This document shows, one piece after another, positions 12,770 to 24,643 of a stretch of DNA of 64,000 nucleotides. Position 1 is the first letter of the stretch. Each line of letters opens with the position of its first letter. The translations under genes and the position numbers were made by a program. Below the pieces are notes generated by a model. It had not been told where the DNA came from and did not search any database. It worked only from the letters and a program-made list of their open reading frames with translations. Source of the stretch: Paracyclopina nana (Eukaryota; Arthropoda; Copepoda; Cyclopoida; Cyclopettidae); the NCBI GenBank assembly GCA_019096065.1, contig JAGUCH010000002.1:3422501-3486500 (forward strand), in the 5' to 3' direction.

Positions 12770-13096
12770 GCGATGGAACGAGCTCGAACTCGACTGAGTC
12801 GACTCGGTAACTCGAAAGCAAAACTTGGCTCGGACTACAGAAGCGTTTCACTCGGAACTCGCTCGAAAAAATTCGGCCGAACTCGAGAAAATTGGCAGCT
12901 CGTTAGAACTCGAATAGAAAAACCGGCAAATTCATTCAGTACAATGATGAAAAATCGGATGAACTCGGAAGCCTCTCATCAACTCGACCGAGCCTTTTTC
13001 CAATTAAGGTAACTCGAAGCATCGAACTCGCTCGGAAAATTTTCAGCAACTCGGAACTCGCTCGAACCCAATTTTTTCGACTCGTTCCATCACTAG
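12770..13096. mobile_element. MITE-like element, GATGGAACGAG family, long copy
   Basis: The ends are inverted: GATGGAACGAG at 12772-12782 and CTCGTTCCATC at 13081-13091. The interior is packed with about a dozen ACTCG units in both simple and extended forms. A short relative with the same ends lies at 14172-14249. An open frame inside (12773-13012) follows from this repeat composition and is not treated as a gene. Confidence 0.65.
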
Positions 13097-13767
13097 CTCA
13101 GAGTGAAGTCTAAGTTTTAGGTTCATCTTAGGAGTTCACAGTGGGTTTATTTGCCGATTCGGAAAAAAAGTCGCGAAATCAACGTAGCACCTCTTTCTTA
13201 TTGCATATTGGCAGTAAGCTAAAAATGTTGCATCCTAGCACCCGAGAGAGCAAGTAAGAGCAGCCAATTCTGGTGGATAATCAATGTATGCTATAAGTCT
13301 GACTTCCCTGACTTGGTCACTCAATTGGATTCATTTGGAACCAAAAGTTATGGAAGATTCCATTTTGGCTCAATTTGTCCAAAATGCTGTTCTACTTCCC
13401 AAAATCATTTTGCCAAAAAATTATTTTTTCTGCGCCAAATTTGAATCTTAATCAGCCAATTAACATTAATTTGTCCTCTGTGGATAGCCTAAAAGTCATG
13501 CAAATTAAAAGCCGAAAATAGGTGCTAAAATTGGAAATCTGCGAAACGGAAACGTGCGCGTCAAATCGGATTTTTGATCCACTGTTCAGTGGTTAAATAA
13601 TATAGTATTATGTTTAATTTAATTAGATGATTTTATTTTGCGGGGAAAAATTGGTACAATATAGCCTCATCCTCACTTTTCTTGCAGAATTCCAAGGCTA
13701 CTTTCAGTTTTATTAGTTAGTTTCAGCCTCATATTTTGCTATAAGCCTTTGTTTGAGAATAATAGTT

Positions 13768-13893
13768 CCCTACCCTCGCACATTTTTCAATACCTCGCTG
13801 CGCTCGGATGAAAAATAGTAGCTCGGTTCTCAAATCTTTCCCGACCTCTCAGGGATTTTTCTTGGGGCCTAACTTTTGCTGAGGGTGGTAGGG
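13768..13893. repeat. Imperfect inverted repeat (CCCTACC...GGTAGGG)
   Basis: CCCTACCCTC at 13768-13777 is mirrored by GAGGGTGGTAGGG at 13881-13893, with A/T-rich complementary inner flanks. It may be another short hairpin element. No coding content. Confidence 0.45.
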
Positions 13894-14171
13894 ATTCATT
13901 TTTCTCTACCAGTAACCGCAAATCCCAGGTAGCCTTTCAATTTCCAAATGCTTCTCAGCTTTTTCTCGCACCAGGGATTATTTTTTCCCGGGAAAAAGAA
14001 GTGTCACCCGGCCAATTCACTATTTTAATAGCTTAAAAGCTAAAAAAATTATGGAATATTTTTTGCTTACTGCCGTCAACCAATAAGAAAAGGTGCAAAA
14101 TCAAGCCAAATTGTCAAATATTTCCTCCGAAATTTGCAAAGATCATCAATTTTCTTTGCGTCCGGGAGCAT

Positions 14172-14249
14172 TAGTGATGGAACGAGTTTGAACTTGATTC
14201 GGTAACTCATAAGCTTTTTTTGGTTTTTGAAAATTCGTTCTATCACTAC
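14172..14249. mobile_element. MITE-like element, GATGGAACGAG family, short copy
   Basis: TAGTGATGGAACGA at the left end is mirrored by TCGTTCTATCACTA at the right end with one mismatch, about 78 bp in all. The ends match those of the 12770-13096 element, so this appears to be an internally deleted member of that family. Confidence 0.7.
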
Positions 14250-15315
14250 TGAACATTGCTCGCTTTTCTTTCTGACGTCACACTAATTTGCATTGTAGCG
14301 CATCGAATTTTTAGGTCGCGATAATCTTGGAATTTCAAGCTACCAAGGATTTGCGTTTATTCGTAGAGAAAATACAGAGGGAGCTCATTAACAGCGTTTC
14401 AGAAAATTCCTCCGCTGGTCTTAGTCCCCTGAATGCAGCACCTTTTCCTAAAGCTATTACATACACAAACTGATGTCACTGTAGCATTAAACCAAAATAT
14501 GAGCTGTCATTTGAAGTCATTTGCAAAATGGTCGTTGTATCAGAGAATTTTCTTTTTGCCACCAATAGTTCCAAGAGACATTGAGTTCTTGGGTGAACAT
14601 GTCATGCACAAAAGTTGATTTTTTTCCTCCAAAATTGCTGTTGAGAAAAATACAAATGAGTTTATTTTCATCTTTTTTGATAATACTGCATAGTCTTCGG
14701 GAAAAAGTGAAGAAATGTCATTTCCACTTGCTAAACAGCAGCGTTGATACTAGCTCTTTTTTCACAATAAGGGGCGCAATTTATCCTTGACGAAGGGAAC
14801 GTTTGGAGTCAATCAAGGGCTGCTGACCTTCAATGCATAAATGCATTCACTTTTGTGAAATCGACTGAAACTTGGTTTTGTGGGCCACCTTCACATGTCA
14901 ATCTTCTACGTACTTACATTAAAAAGTTCATTAAAAAGTAACTTTCTAATTTCAGGTTCGTCATTGTGAATACGTTGGCACTGCAGTATTTGTGATTGAT
15001 CCTGTGCGGCCACTAACCTAGACTCGTAGAAGGAAAAAATTGCCTGCTTAACCAATACTCCTTAATATTTCAGCCTTATATACTTTGCTCAGTGTCAAAC
15101 CTTAAGGAATTCTCACAGGGCGGTTGTCTTCAGACTTTACAGCACCCATGGCAAAAAATTGGCACAGTCTGACAATGATTGATGAACCAGGCAAAAATTG
15201 GCCACAAAATTTTTTTTGCTCTTGTTTCCTACTGTGCTCTGTACTATGGCAAGGAAAGTATGAGCAAGTTTCATAGGGGCAGTTGTTTTCAGAATGTGCC
15301 CAAGTTGGATACATT
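14250..15315. other. Intergenic, no gene seen
   Basis: Upstream of the gene at 15316. Overlapping short open frames at 14433-14790 have no domain or splice support. Confidence 0.5.
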
Positions 15316-16069
15316 ATGATGATTGTACCAGTTACAACCACTCAACCATATTCAAAAGAAATCCTTTTGGCAGCCTTTCATCTTGACATGAACAGTAGCT
15401 ATTGTGGATACCCAATTTGTTTTCCAGGAAATCAGGTAAATCTGTCTTCAAAGGATAGCTCGATAGTATTCATGGTGGAATTTTCAGCCCAAGTTTGTAT
15501 TGAACATTTTCCCATTACACCTGTCAAATTTGAATTTTGAGCATGATTTGAGGCAGTTTATGCATGAGGCAGAGCAAATTCTCAGGGAAACTGGTTATCC
15601 ACCTTGCCCATTTGTGTTGCACCACCTTTGTTTACCTTTGTGTCCACTCTACATAAGCTATTACTGTATGAATCAAAGAAAATCAAGGCTGGAGCAACTC
15701 ATGGCTGATTTCAATTATAAAGTCGGTAATGGTTTCAAAAAAGTGCAAATGTTTGCTATAAACACTAAACATTGATTTTGATTAGCCATCCCGAAGGGCT
15801 TTTTTGTTCAGTGGAATTCAGACTTTGGAGCTTACTTTGCAAGCAGAGGAGGACTGCAATTGCACCCAGGCTTTGAAGTGAAAATGTTGGTGGAGAAAAG
15901 ACAAGAATACTGTGCCAAAAATGGGATTCCTTTTGATGATGGTCATGCTGGTCTGAAATCAGCTAATGCCTTCAAACATCCAACTATTAGCCAACAATGG
16001 GGCATAATTCAGCAATATCCACCACCCCCACCTTCACCATTTTTCATCCAACGTACAACCTTCAAATGA
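15316..16069 (+). CDS. Small protein with Cys-rich hydrophobic segment (Erf4/CHIC-like layout)
   Basis: Three exons: 15316-15435, 15542-15742 and 15797-16069, giving 197 residues. Introns have GT/AG ends and phases fit; the second acceptor was chosen because it keeps the frame. Exon 2 encodes an amphipathic helix (FMHEAEQIL), then a Cys-containing hydrophobic patch (CPFVLHHLCLPLC), then a basic helix (MNQRKSRLEQL). That order resembles Erf4/CHIC/Golgin-A7 proteins, which are palmitoylated and sit on membranes, but this is inference from layout. The C-terminus is Pro-rich. AATAAA follows at 16091-16096. It converges with the next gene; stop codons are 75 bp apart. The start ATG has a second ATG directly after it. 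Confidence 0.65.
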
Positions 16070-16090
16070 GATCACAGGAACACAAGCCCC

Positions 16091-16121
16091 AATAAATTGT
16101 CAGAATACAACTACATTTATT
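16091..16121. terminator. Interlocked poly(A) signals of a convergent gene pair
   Basis: AATAAA on the plus strand (16091-16096) serves the gene ending at 16069. TTTATT at 16116-16121 is AATAAA on the minus strand and serves the gene ending at 16145. Cleavage 10-30 bases beyond each signal would make the two transcripts overlap at their 3' ends. Confidence 0.7.
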
Positions 16122-16144
16122 CACATTGTCCATGCCCATGTAGT

Positions 16145-17346
16145 TTAGTAGCGATTGTTTTTGGGAACGCATCTGAATTGGCGGATTGACTTGATGTATT
16201 TGAAGTAGCATTTCGACCTGAATCTTCCATTAGATCTTGTATGCGATACAGCTGCCTACAATTTAGGGGAAAAATTGTAAGAAATAAAATGTAAAGAGTT
16301 AAAAATACTCACAGCTGAGGAGCTGACACCGGGAGCTACCCCACCAGCAACACCCCAGCCTGAAAAAAGTAATTTTTTTCGATCATAAACAAGCAATTGT
16401 TTTCAAGAGAAGTATATGGATCGGTTGTACTGCAAGTCCAATATCAGGTCGTTTGTCAATCTGGCATAAAATTAAGCTTAACTATTCATGCCAAGAGTCA
16501 GAAGTCAGGTATTCTCCATATATCCTTTAAAAAATAACAATAGGAAGAATTCATTACTTATGGTGTATCCATTAAGCAATTGATTTGTCAGCGTGCTTTT
16601 CCAAAACCGAGGCGGATCTCTCCAGTTTGTTCCATCTACATAGGGACAAGCCTCATCTGTGGCCAAGTAAGCGAATCCACGATTTTCCCCCAAATCATCA
16701 CAACTTCCTAGAATCCATCGCCGATTTGGCCTTCGCTGCCACCAAATACATTTGTCGTCATTCTCCTTTTGGTACACTCCTCGATTATTCCAGAAAATCG
16801 ACTCTGACAAATCCGTCAAATTGAAAAAATATCTCCCATCAAACTCCTTGGAGATATTGTAGACTCCAACAACTTCCACGTAAACTATAGGCCTAAAATA
16901 GTAATTGTTGTACAATATTTTATGGGTGTATTTTTTAATTGTTCTCACTCATGAGCCAAATCCCATCCCAAGCAAGGTGAATTGACTGGAGGGAAAGATA
17001 ATTCTTAAGATTTTTTCAAATGGTTTTGCATTTTGACTTACAGTCTTCGCAGTTTGAGCCGAGTGGACAAGGCACACTTTCAGATAGGCAACAATCGCTG
17101 TAATATTTGAGTTCTATTCCACTGCAATCTCCCTCAGTTTTGTTGAATCCCTTGCAGCATCTGGCTCCCTTTTGAAACGCATACCTGTACTCACTGGGAC
17201 AAACACTGAATTCTACGTATGGAATTAAAGTAGAGCTGATAATTCGGAGAAAATGCCTAATTACCCTCTTCATACACAACTTGAGCAGAAATGAAGGCTA
17301 TTATTGATGAGCTCACTATTAGAATGAGAAGCTCTGTTCGGCTCAT
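16145..17346 (-). CDS. Secreted Cys-rich protein with a Trp-rich module
   Basis: Five exons in plus coordinates: 16145-16255, 16313-16359, 16558-16884, 17042-17212 and 17265-17346, giving 245 residues. The first exon is a signal peptide (LLILIVSSSIIAFISA). Exon 2 is Cys-rich with CC pairs (GARCCKGF, DCCLSE). Exon 3 carries a compact module with VVGVYNISKEFDGRYFF, KCIWWQRRP and WILGSCDDLGENRGFAYL, ending in CPY. I have an impression of similar modules in secreted arthropod proteins but cannot name a family or function. It is tandem with the lipocalin gene on the same strand. A minus-strand AATAAA lies at 16116-16121. Confidence 0.75.
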
Positions 17347-17478
17347 GATTTCAGCATAAACTGAGAAAAAAAAACCAGTTTCAAATAACAACAAAAACAC
17401 AACAGGTAGTCTACAAAAACAATATTCCGATTCAAAGCAGTTTATTAACAGTTTTCAATTAGCTCTTGAAAATGATTG

Positions 17479-18221
17479 CTAACCGTAATATTTGCAATTT
17501 GCATCATGGACAACTTCACTGAAAACTTCCATGTCAGCACCAAGAGCAAGAAACTTTTCAGTTAGCTCAGCAACCTGAGAATCAGAATAAGTACATCAAA
17601 AATCAATTTTTACTTTTCAATATGGAATTTTGTTTAGCAAGACCTTTTCAGCGTCAATAGATGGCGTTGTTGCAGATATGACTGCATAGTTTTGAGTTTG
17701 GTCTTCGTTACACTCCACATAAGCTGCGTAGGTTTCATAATCAGTCTCAAGCATGGCGATATGGTACACATCTGTAAATACTCCAATTTTCAAATGCCTT
17801 ATTTTAATATTGATTCAAATTGCTTCCCACCTCCTTGGCTGAGTTTCAAAAGCCACTTTCCTGAGCCTTCTTGGGTGGCCTGCCCTGTAAATGAGTCAGT
17901 CACATCACTCGAGCCATCAAAATACCGGTATGTCTTGTTCATAAACATCTCACTATCTGAAACCTTTTAAAAAAGCCAAAATTAAAGTGAATTGCTATTC
18001 AGAGCAGGGGTTCTTGCCTGTTCCCAGTATTTGAGTTGGCAGTCAGCTGGGGGATAACCTCCAATATAAGAGCTTTGGTAGAGAGTGTACCTGAATTTAC
18101 CAGACCATTGAGCATAGTCAAAATCAAAGCTGGGTACATCATCAGTGCAAGAAAAGGTAAAAGTGACTTGAATGAAAAGAGCCTGAAGTAAGGCGGCACT
18201 CAAAAATAATTTCTGCAACAT
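17479..18221 (-). CDS. Secreted lipocalin
   Basis: Four exons: 17479-17574, 17644-17771, 17831-17963 and 18018-18221, giving 186 residues, the usual lipocalin size. It has a signal peptide (KLFLSAALLQALFIQ) followed by CTDDVPSFDFDYAQWSGKFR, which matches the N-terminal lipocalin pattern of Cys, Phe-Asp and G-x-W/F strand. Later parts show KWLLKLSQG, YHIAMLETDYETYAAYVEC and a C-terminal Cys. This is the arrangement of arthropod apolipoprotein D or crustacyanin-like proteins that bind small hydrophobic ligands. Intron 1 uses a GC donor (CAG|GCAAG). A minus-strand poly(A) signal sits at 17441-17446. Ligand unknown. Confidence 0.85.
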
Positions 18222-18421
18222 TTTGCATGGGAATACAGCAAGCAAATGAGCTCATCAACTCTGAAGGTTAACGTACGTTTCTATCTCTTATCAATTTTCA
18301 AGTGCAAGTAAGTACGTACTGGTTGGCTTCAACAGTTATATGTGTATATTTCAATATAGTTAACCTTGGAACTGCTCTATTACATAATTATATTTAGAGA
18401 TCTATGCGTACACACAAATGT

Positions 18422-20479
18422 CTAACAGTCAGGCATTCCACTGGGGGGAATTACTTTCAGCACTAATTGCATATATTGAGTAGCCTCGACCAAGAGTGGC
18501 ATTTTCAGCCTGTACATGACAAATGGCACATAGATCAGAGCCCCACTGAGCATGAATATGATGGAGTAAATGTACTCAATTTTCGGGTTTTCCACAATGG
18601 GAGCCAGCACCAGAAAGATGGAGGCAAACAACACAAAGACAGGAATCAGGATAGGTACTTTGTAGGGCCTGGCCAAATTGGGGCTGGTCTTTCGCAGCAA
18701 AATCACTGCTGCCATGCTCATCCCGTAGAAAATCCACACAGTGAAGCTGAAAAAGTCAATCAGGCTGTCAATGTCTCCACCCAGAATCATGATGAAGGCT
18801 ATCAGGGCCTATGGAAAAAATAGGATGAATTACTATTAACCCTATAAGTAAATCTAATGAATTCTTTACATTGAAAAGGAGGGCTGGTGCAGGGGTCAAG
18901 TTGTCTTTATGGACAAAAGACAAGACATCCACTAGGTGTCCCTCCCTGCTGGCAACATAGCAGAGTCTTCCAGCTGCAAATATGGTTCCATTGGCAGATC
19001 CAAATGTTGATATGGCCACTGACAAGGGCATCAGCCAAGAAAAGACTCCCAGCATTCGAGTTCCGAAAGTCTGCAAGGGCATAAAGTATATTTTTTTGAA
19101 TTTCTGAAATAAGATATCATTTTTGAGTTACCACAGCCACCGCGTCACTAATCATCATTTCTGAGGGGGACATGACTGCCAAGTAGGAAATGTTGACCAA
19201 AAGGTAGCAAATTGTGACCATTGGAATGGCTATGATGATAGACAAGGGAAGGTTTCGCTTGGGATTGATGATTTCCTCCGTGACATAGTTCAAGTTGTTC
19301 CATCCATCATAGGCCCAAAGGCCAGAGTAGAAAGCTGTGGCCAATTTTCCGATAGAGGGCGTTACGCTGCTGTTGTCTTTCAAAAACTCGTCCCTTTCTC
19401 CTTCAGAACGCAATAAAAACTTTGAATATTTTTTCTGCGTTTTACCAAGGGCATGCTTCACTTACCAACACACATTTGGTATATTCCACCGGTTATAATG
19501 ATGCCAATGGCAAGCAGCTTACAAAAGCAGAAGACATTTTGCACAGTTGTAGCCAGCTTGACGCTGACGCAATTCACGAGGGTCACAACAGCTGACAAAG
19601 TAAACAAAGCATCGTCAGCAGCCGAAAATTGAGTTGGTGAAATTTTAAATTACCCACGGTGGTCATCCCAACGATTTTCAGCAGGTTATCACTGGGTGCA
19701 CATTCATAAGCGAAAGCTTCCACCACATACTCGGCAAAGCTCAGGCAAATGATGGCCAATTGGGAAGGCTTGATGATGATGGTTGACACCCAGCTGAACA
19801 TGTAAGCTGGAAAGGGGCCAAAAGCCACCAGATAATACGAGTATTCTGCTCCAGAGCTGGGAATCATCGTTCCTAGCTCGGCATACGCGAGTGCGCCTAT
19901 TCAAAAATAGCATGAAAAAAGTTTATTAATCGTATGGATTTCGTAGTACCAAACATGGATACTAAGCCACAGAGTCCCCATACTAGAAGAGAGTATTGTA
20001 TTGATCCAGTTCTTTCAAGTAAGCCGGTCGGTGACACAAAAATTCCAGACCCTAAGTGGGAAAATATTTGCTTTACAATTATAGTACATGAATCATGCTA
20101 TCATAGTTTCAAACTTTCTTGCGTTTTGATAGCGCCGCACTCCTTTTTATGATTACTACATGGGCGACTGCAATTTCTTTAAGTAGCCACGTGGAGTTGA
20201 TTACGTAACAACTGCTTACCAATCATTGTGCCCACAATGAGGGCGATTCCGCTGAAAAGATCGACATTTTTCTTCAATTTGACGGACTTGTCCTCGGTTT
20301 GTGCTGCTGGATTAGCATGTCCATGCTCCTTGAGCTCTTGAGCATGGCCATGATTATTCACGCCTTTGGAAGGCTTTGGAATCGTTAAAAAACCTTGAAA
20401 GATCCGAAAGTGTTTCTTAATGATCAATACTCATAGTTATGAAGATTTTAAACTCACGTTCCTTGAGATTCGAAGACAT
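18422..20479 (-). CDS. SLC7 light-chain amino-acid transporter
   Basis: Eight exons: 18422-18808, 18870-19070, 19132-19400, 19466-19591, 19654-19896, 19950-20051, 20220-20393 and 20458-20479, giving 507 residues. The family signature [14 protein letters not shown] spans the 20220/20051 junction and is followed by [42 protein letters not shown] and [15 protein letters not shown]. These identify a heteromeric amino-acid transporter subunit of the LAT/y+LAT/b0,+AT type, with 12 expected membrane spans. The Cys in YECAPSDN lies where family members form a disulfide with the SLC3 heavy chain (known for the family, inferred here). Exon 19950-20051 is short but essential because it supplies the first signature. 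Substrate class is not resolved. Confidence 0.93.
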
Positions 20480-20810
20480 TTTTAGCTCTTTCTTGATGGA
20501 AAACTGGTCAAGATGAAACTTTGTCCTTCATCATTTCTAGTTGAACGACAGCTGAAGAGCAACTGCTTCGAAGGCAGAGAGAGCGGCTTTCTTTTTTGCT
20601 AAGCAGTTGCACTCGCGCGCTTTTAACACACAATTTAGCACACAAAGCATGCAATTCTTAACATGTTTTTTCCTTTGAATTTAAGGTATTCTTTAATCAA
20701 ATTTTAATACCGATTTCAGCCATCGAGGCTGAATAAATAGGCAATTGTAAAAATCTATATTTCAGCAGTAAATCTTGGCAATGACAGAAAGCATTAATTT
20801 AGTATTAAGT
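20480..20810. other. Intergenic spacer: SLC7 promoter side and CUB gene 3' side
   Basis: 331 bp between two minus-strand genes. A,T-rich with no clear core promoter motif that I can defend and no open frame. Confidence 0.4.
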
Positions 20811-22461
20811 TTAAACACATGTGTCGAATTGTTTGTAGGCGATTTCGAAGCCTTTAGGGATTTTGGCAGCCTCGTCCTTGAACTCAAAGTTGTCCGATAA
20901 AAAGCGCACATTGAACGGCGCAACTTTACCTACGAAAAAAGTGGATTATGGAGAATTTTTGATTTTTCATGCGTATTACTGCAAATCGTAGCTGGGCCTC
21001 CATCAGCTCCTAGCATAGAAGCGAGAGCTCGTCCACAAAATTCTGACCCAATCAGATCGTTATTTCCCACTTTTTTGGTGGGGCCAGGGATAATAACGCA
21101 ATCATAGCCAGTCGTTTTCATACCGTCCGCTCCATATCCGCAGCATGCACTCTGCACATACAAGCAGTAAAATTATCAGAGAACAGGCCATTCTTTTTTA
21201 AGCTAAATAACCTCTTTGCCAATCAGGCCCATATCATCTGCCTTCATGCTCGAGACATCAAAGGCTTTGGCAGCAGTGCTGTAGCAAATTCTGCAAATAT
21301 TTTTCTCGCGTCGAATGCACACATTCTGGTTTTGATTGGCCAAGTGAATGGCACCAACGAAGTTGTAGGATTGTAAAGTAGCTTCGGTTCGGCCAAAATA
21401 GTACTGAGTGCATCCAGAGGGAGCCAAAATCTCAGAGTTGCAGCTGACCTGAGTCACTTTGATTTCCCATGAAGGCTTCATAGTTCCAGCCAATTGAAAG
21501 CTGAGAATGTTGCAATTTGGCGATGCCTCAACGTACACTATACATAATCAAATTCCAATTTAGGCGTCCGAGGCGGGGGAAAAAGTACTTTTTAGCATTA
21601 CTGTGTTGGTCAGTGTTTGTGCCACAAATGATCGGTGGGGAAGCCTTCCCTGGTGACGTCACGCTGAAAGAGTCAGTCAAACATTGGCCCATATCAGTGA
21701 CTTCTTTGCCAGCAGCTGAAAAATGTGCACACGCATTAAATGAAGAAGCTCTTTGTGTTCTGCTATTCCAGTCTCACCTCCAATCACTCCATTCAGCAAT
21801 TTGGCAAGAGTTGTAGTCGATTTTGAGGGCTGGCTAATGACAAACTTGCTAAAATCTAGCCTCAGTTGGCAAACTCCTGGGAGAGGGCAGATTTTGGCAT
21901 TGCAAGCTCCAACCTCAGATCCTGATGATTGGAAGTAGGTCGAGTTTTCTGATGTCATCTGGCCACAACTGATTGAAACTGAAATGAAAAGGGTCAATCC
22001 AACTGTCTGGTTGATTCAATTAGCTTTCATAACTCACAAATGCAGCAAACTCCATATCCTTCCGCGCAAGTTCCTGAAGGAGTGCCCAATTTGTCCTTGC
22101 ATTCTGACTCAGTATAACAAGTTCCATTCTAAGAGAAAAAGCTACAATTACGACCTTTTTTAAATAATAAAACAACAAATAGCTTACCTTGGTATCAGAC
22201 GATTTGCAAGGATCATTTGGAAACTGATGATAAATGTGAAAAATAGTCATCTTTTCATAAGGTAATTTGAAAAAGTACGCTTACCTTCACAACATTAAAA
22301 ATGCCAACTGATTTTTGAAATAAATGGAATGAAAAAAGGAAGGCCTAGATAAAAATTGGTGATGCTTTAAAGGGTGTAATAATACCTTTTTCATTTCTGT
22401 TAAAGGCAGCCACGCATGTAATAAGTGAGACAATCACTCCAAATGTTCTCCATCTATCCAT
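20811..22461 (-). CDS. Secreted CUB-domain protein A
   Basis: Nine exons: 20811-20929, 20980-21151, 21212-21537, 21602-21715, 21778-21978, 22038-22128, 22188-22223, 22285-22307 and 22386-22461, giving 385 residues. After a signal peptide comes a small Cys module (CYTESECKDK...GYGVCC), then a CUB-type domain (CGQMTSENSTYF, CQLRLDFSKF, ICGTNTDQHMYVEAS, WEIKVTQVSC, GCTQYYFG, NVCIRREKNICRICYS) and a C-terminal Cys-rich region (SACCGYGADG). This chain of motifs is typical of an arthropod secreted CUB family of unknown function. It is head-to-head with a paralogue of almost equal length (384 residues) at 23013; the intron inside ..H|YV..is shared in position and phase. Confidence 0.88.
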
Positions 22462-23012
22462 GATGTCTATTTTAAGACACTTAGGTTTTGCTAGTGAATG
22501 GGTGGAACTGGTTCACACTGCGAAGGCTGGCTCCTCCAAAACTTTTTTGCGAGCTTTGTTGTACTAATCATATTTTCTATTTCTCGAATCAAAAGGAGGC
22601 CAATTTTTACCCCCTGTCACTATAATTTTCATCAAAATTGAATAAAAAAAGAATATTCCAAGCATTGATTTACTCGAAAAAGGCAAACATAAACAGATTA
22701 AGAAAATGAGGAACATTTTCTCACAAAATAAAATTATGGTATTAGTAAGTATTCAGCTGATATCTTACGGATAATGAAAATAAAATTCCCCCGGATATTT
22801 TGTGGACCCCAAATCGGAGTGCATTTTTATTAATTTTATTCAGGTCACTTTGTGCATTGATCCGGATTTTCTATTTATAAACCTGGTCAGTGCAACAAAA
22901 ACTGATTTGTAATAATAACCCTTTCTGAAATTCAGGTCGCCAAACTTGATTCCGGATGCACCGCAACTCGAAATTGGCTCTTGCTCAAACTGAGTCAATC
23001 GTGTGTTGTACC
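22462..23012. promoter_or_regulatory. Shared 5' region between divergent CUB genes
   Basis: About 550 bp separate the two start codons. No gene was found in it. As the only 5' flank for both paralogues, it is the likely bidirectional promoter region. No specific factor site is claimed. Confidence 0.4.
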
Positions 23013-24643
23013 ATGAAGTCCAAACTAATAATTGCACTTTTCGTACTATTTTCCGCCTCGTGCAGCGTAGCAACTCCAACTGAGAGTACAAAGGATGGTA
23101 AAGTCATTTTCCTTTTCAATGTGGTAAAATTCAAGAATGACCCCTGTACGAGTACCAGTACACTAACCAGGTAAAAATAGAAAAAAGCACATAATTGCCA
23201 AATTGATAAAACTCTTTAATTCAAAAGTTCCGGATCTGGAGCTGGACAAAGAAATGGAACTTGTCTTACCGAGACTGAATGTAGAGAGAAAAACGGAATC
23301 TCTGCAGGAGGTTGCGCTTCTGGGTAAATCAATATTCAACACCGAGCAATTTGACGATAAAAATAATATTTCAAATTTATGATTATAGATTTGGTATTTG
23401 CTGCATATTCACAGTTTCTGCTTGTGATGGAATCGTCAAAAATAACCTCACTTACATTAGAAATCCAGGCTTTCCTGCATCAGTGTCGACCTTAAAAACG
23501 TGTAAATTCACCATTCAAAAGGCAGACAAGGGTACATTTATGCTACTGAACAGTTTCCTTCAGTTCTCTCTATGCGTTATTTTATTTTTTTAGATGTCTG
23601 CTCCCTCAGGTTAGATTTTGAGGCTTTCAATTTGATCGGGCCAGCTTTGACCGACGAAACTGGAGGTGGCACCTGCACAGACTCTTTTGTGGCCACAGCT
23701 GTAAGCCAATTAAATTTAACTGTATTTGAACGCAGGTACATGAATTATTATGCTTAAAAATAGGCTGCCACTCAGTTTACCACACCAGTCATTTGTGGAG
23801 ACAACTCGGGAATGCACTGTAAATTGAGTAAAACATATAGAAATATTTGCGCTTTACGAGTAATTGCTTATAGTGTATGTGGATGTTGGTAATGGGGAAA
23901 TGGATACAGCTGCCCTTGCATTCACTTTTGACACTACTAAAACTTCTGGCAGGCAATTCGAGATGAAAGTCACGCAAATTCCCTGCAATTCCCCAACCAG
24001 GTTTTATTACACAGAATAAGTTATTAGCCTCCCTCAAAATAATTGATTTTTTTTATAAAGGCCTCCAACTGGTTGCCTGCAATATTATACTGGCACTGAT
24101 GGATCATTTACCTCGTTTAATTTCGCCTCTTCAACTGGACATTTGGCCTTGCAGAATTACAACATTTGTATCCGCCAAGAAGCTGGTAGACGATCTGATT
24201 TTAAATTAATCCAGATACATTTCATGCAATTTTAATTCTTAAGGATTTTGCTGCGTCAAATACTCAGTCTGCAGTGAGGTTGGATCTTTCTCAATTGACG
24301 TTCCTCAGGATATGGCCGCCATGTTTGCCTCACTGGAAGATGAAAATTGCCTGAAGGATTACATCAGAATTGAGGGCAGCACCAGTAGCTGCAATACAGT
24401 CGATACAGCCAATAGATACTGTGGAAATTTCCTCGCTGATGTCAAAGACGCTAAAGGGAATTTTGAAATTTGCGGTACGTTTTACATGCTGTAATAAGTA
24501 ATGTTGAAAATGTGGCTTATTTCCTTTTAGATTGCACTGCCCCATTTTCTGTTGGTGTGGTCACTGATGCTACTGCTGATGCAAAATCTGCTACGCTTTT
24601 GAGTAGAGGCTTCTGCCTAAATTACGTACAAACACCATGCTGA
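23013..24643 (+). CDS. Secreted CUB-domain protein B
   Basis: Nine exons: 23013-23170, 23228-23323, 23389-23531, 23594-23700, 23764-23818, 23874-24000, 24061-24185, 24244-24474 and 24531-24643, giving 384 residues. It follows the plan of protein A: signal peptide (LIIALFVLFSASCSV), the shared FNVVKFxNDPC segment, a Cys module (NGTCLTETEC...GFGICC), then CUB motifs (CSLRLDFEAF, VICGDNSGMHLYVD, FEMKVTQIPC, GCLQYYTG, NICIRQEAGFCCVKY). The C-terminal part has NCLKDYIRIEGS and RYCGNF, which looks like a second CUB-type domain. It converges with the gene at 24781-25943; AATAAA is at 24747-24752. Confidence 0.88.

Noticed and set aside
12773-13012. Open frame inside the ACTCG-rich element
   Set aside because: It follows from the repeat composition of a MITE-like element.
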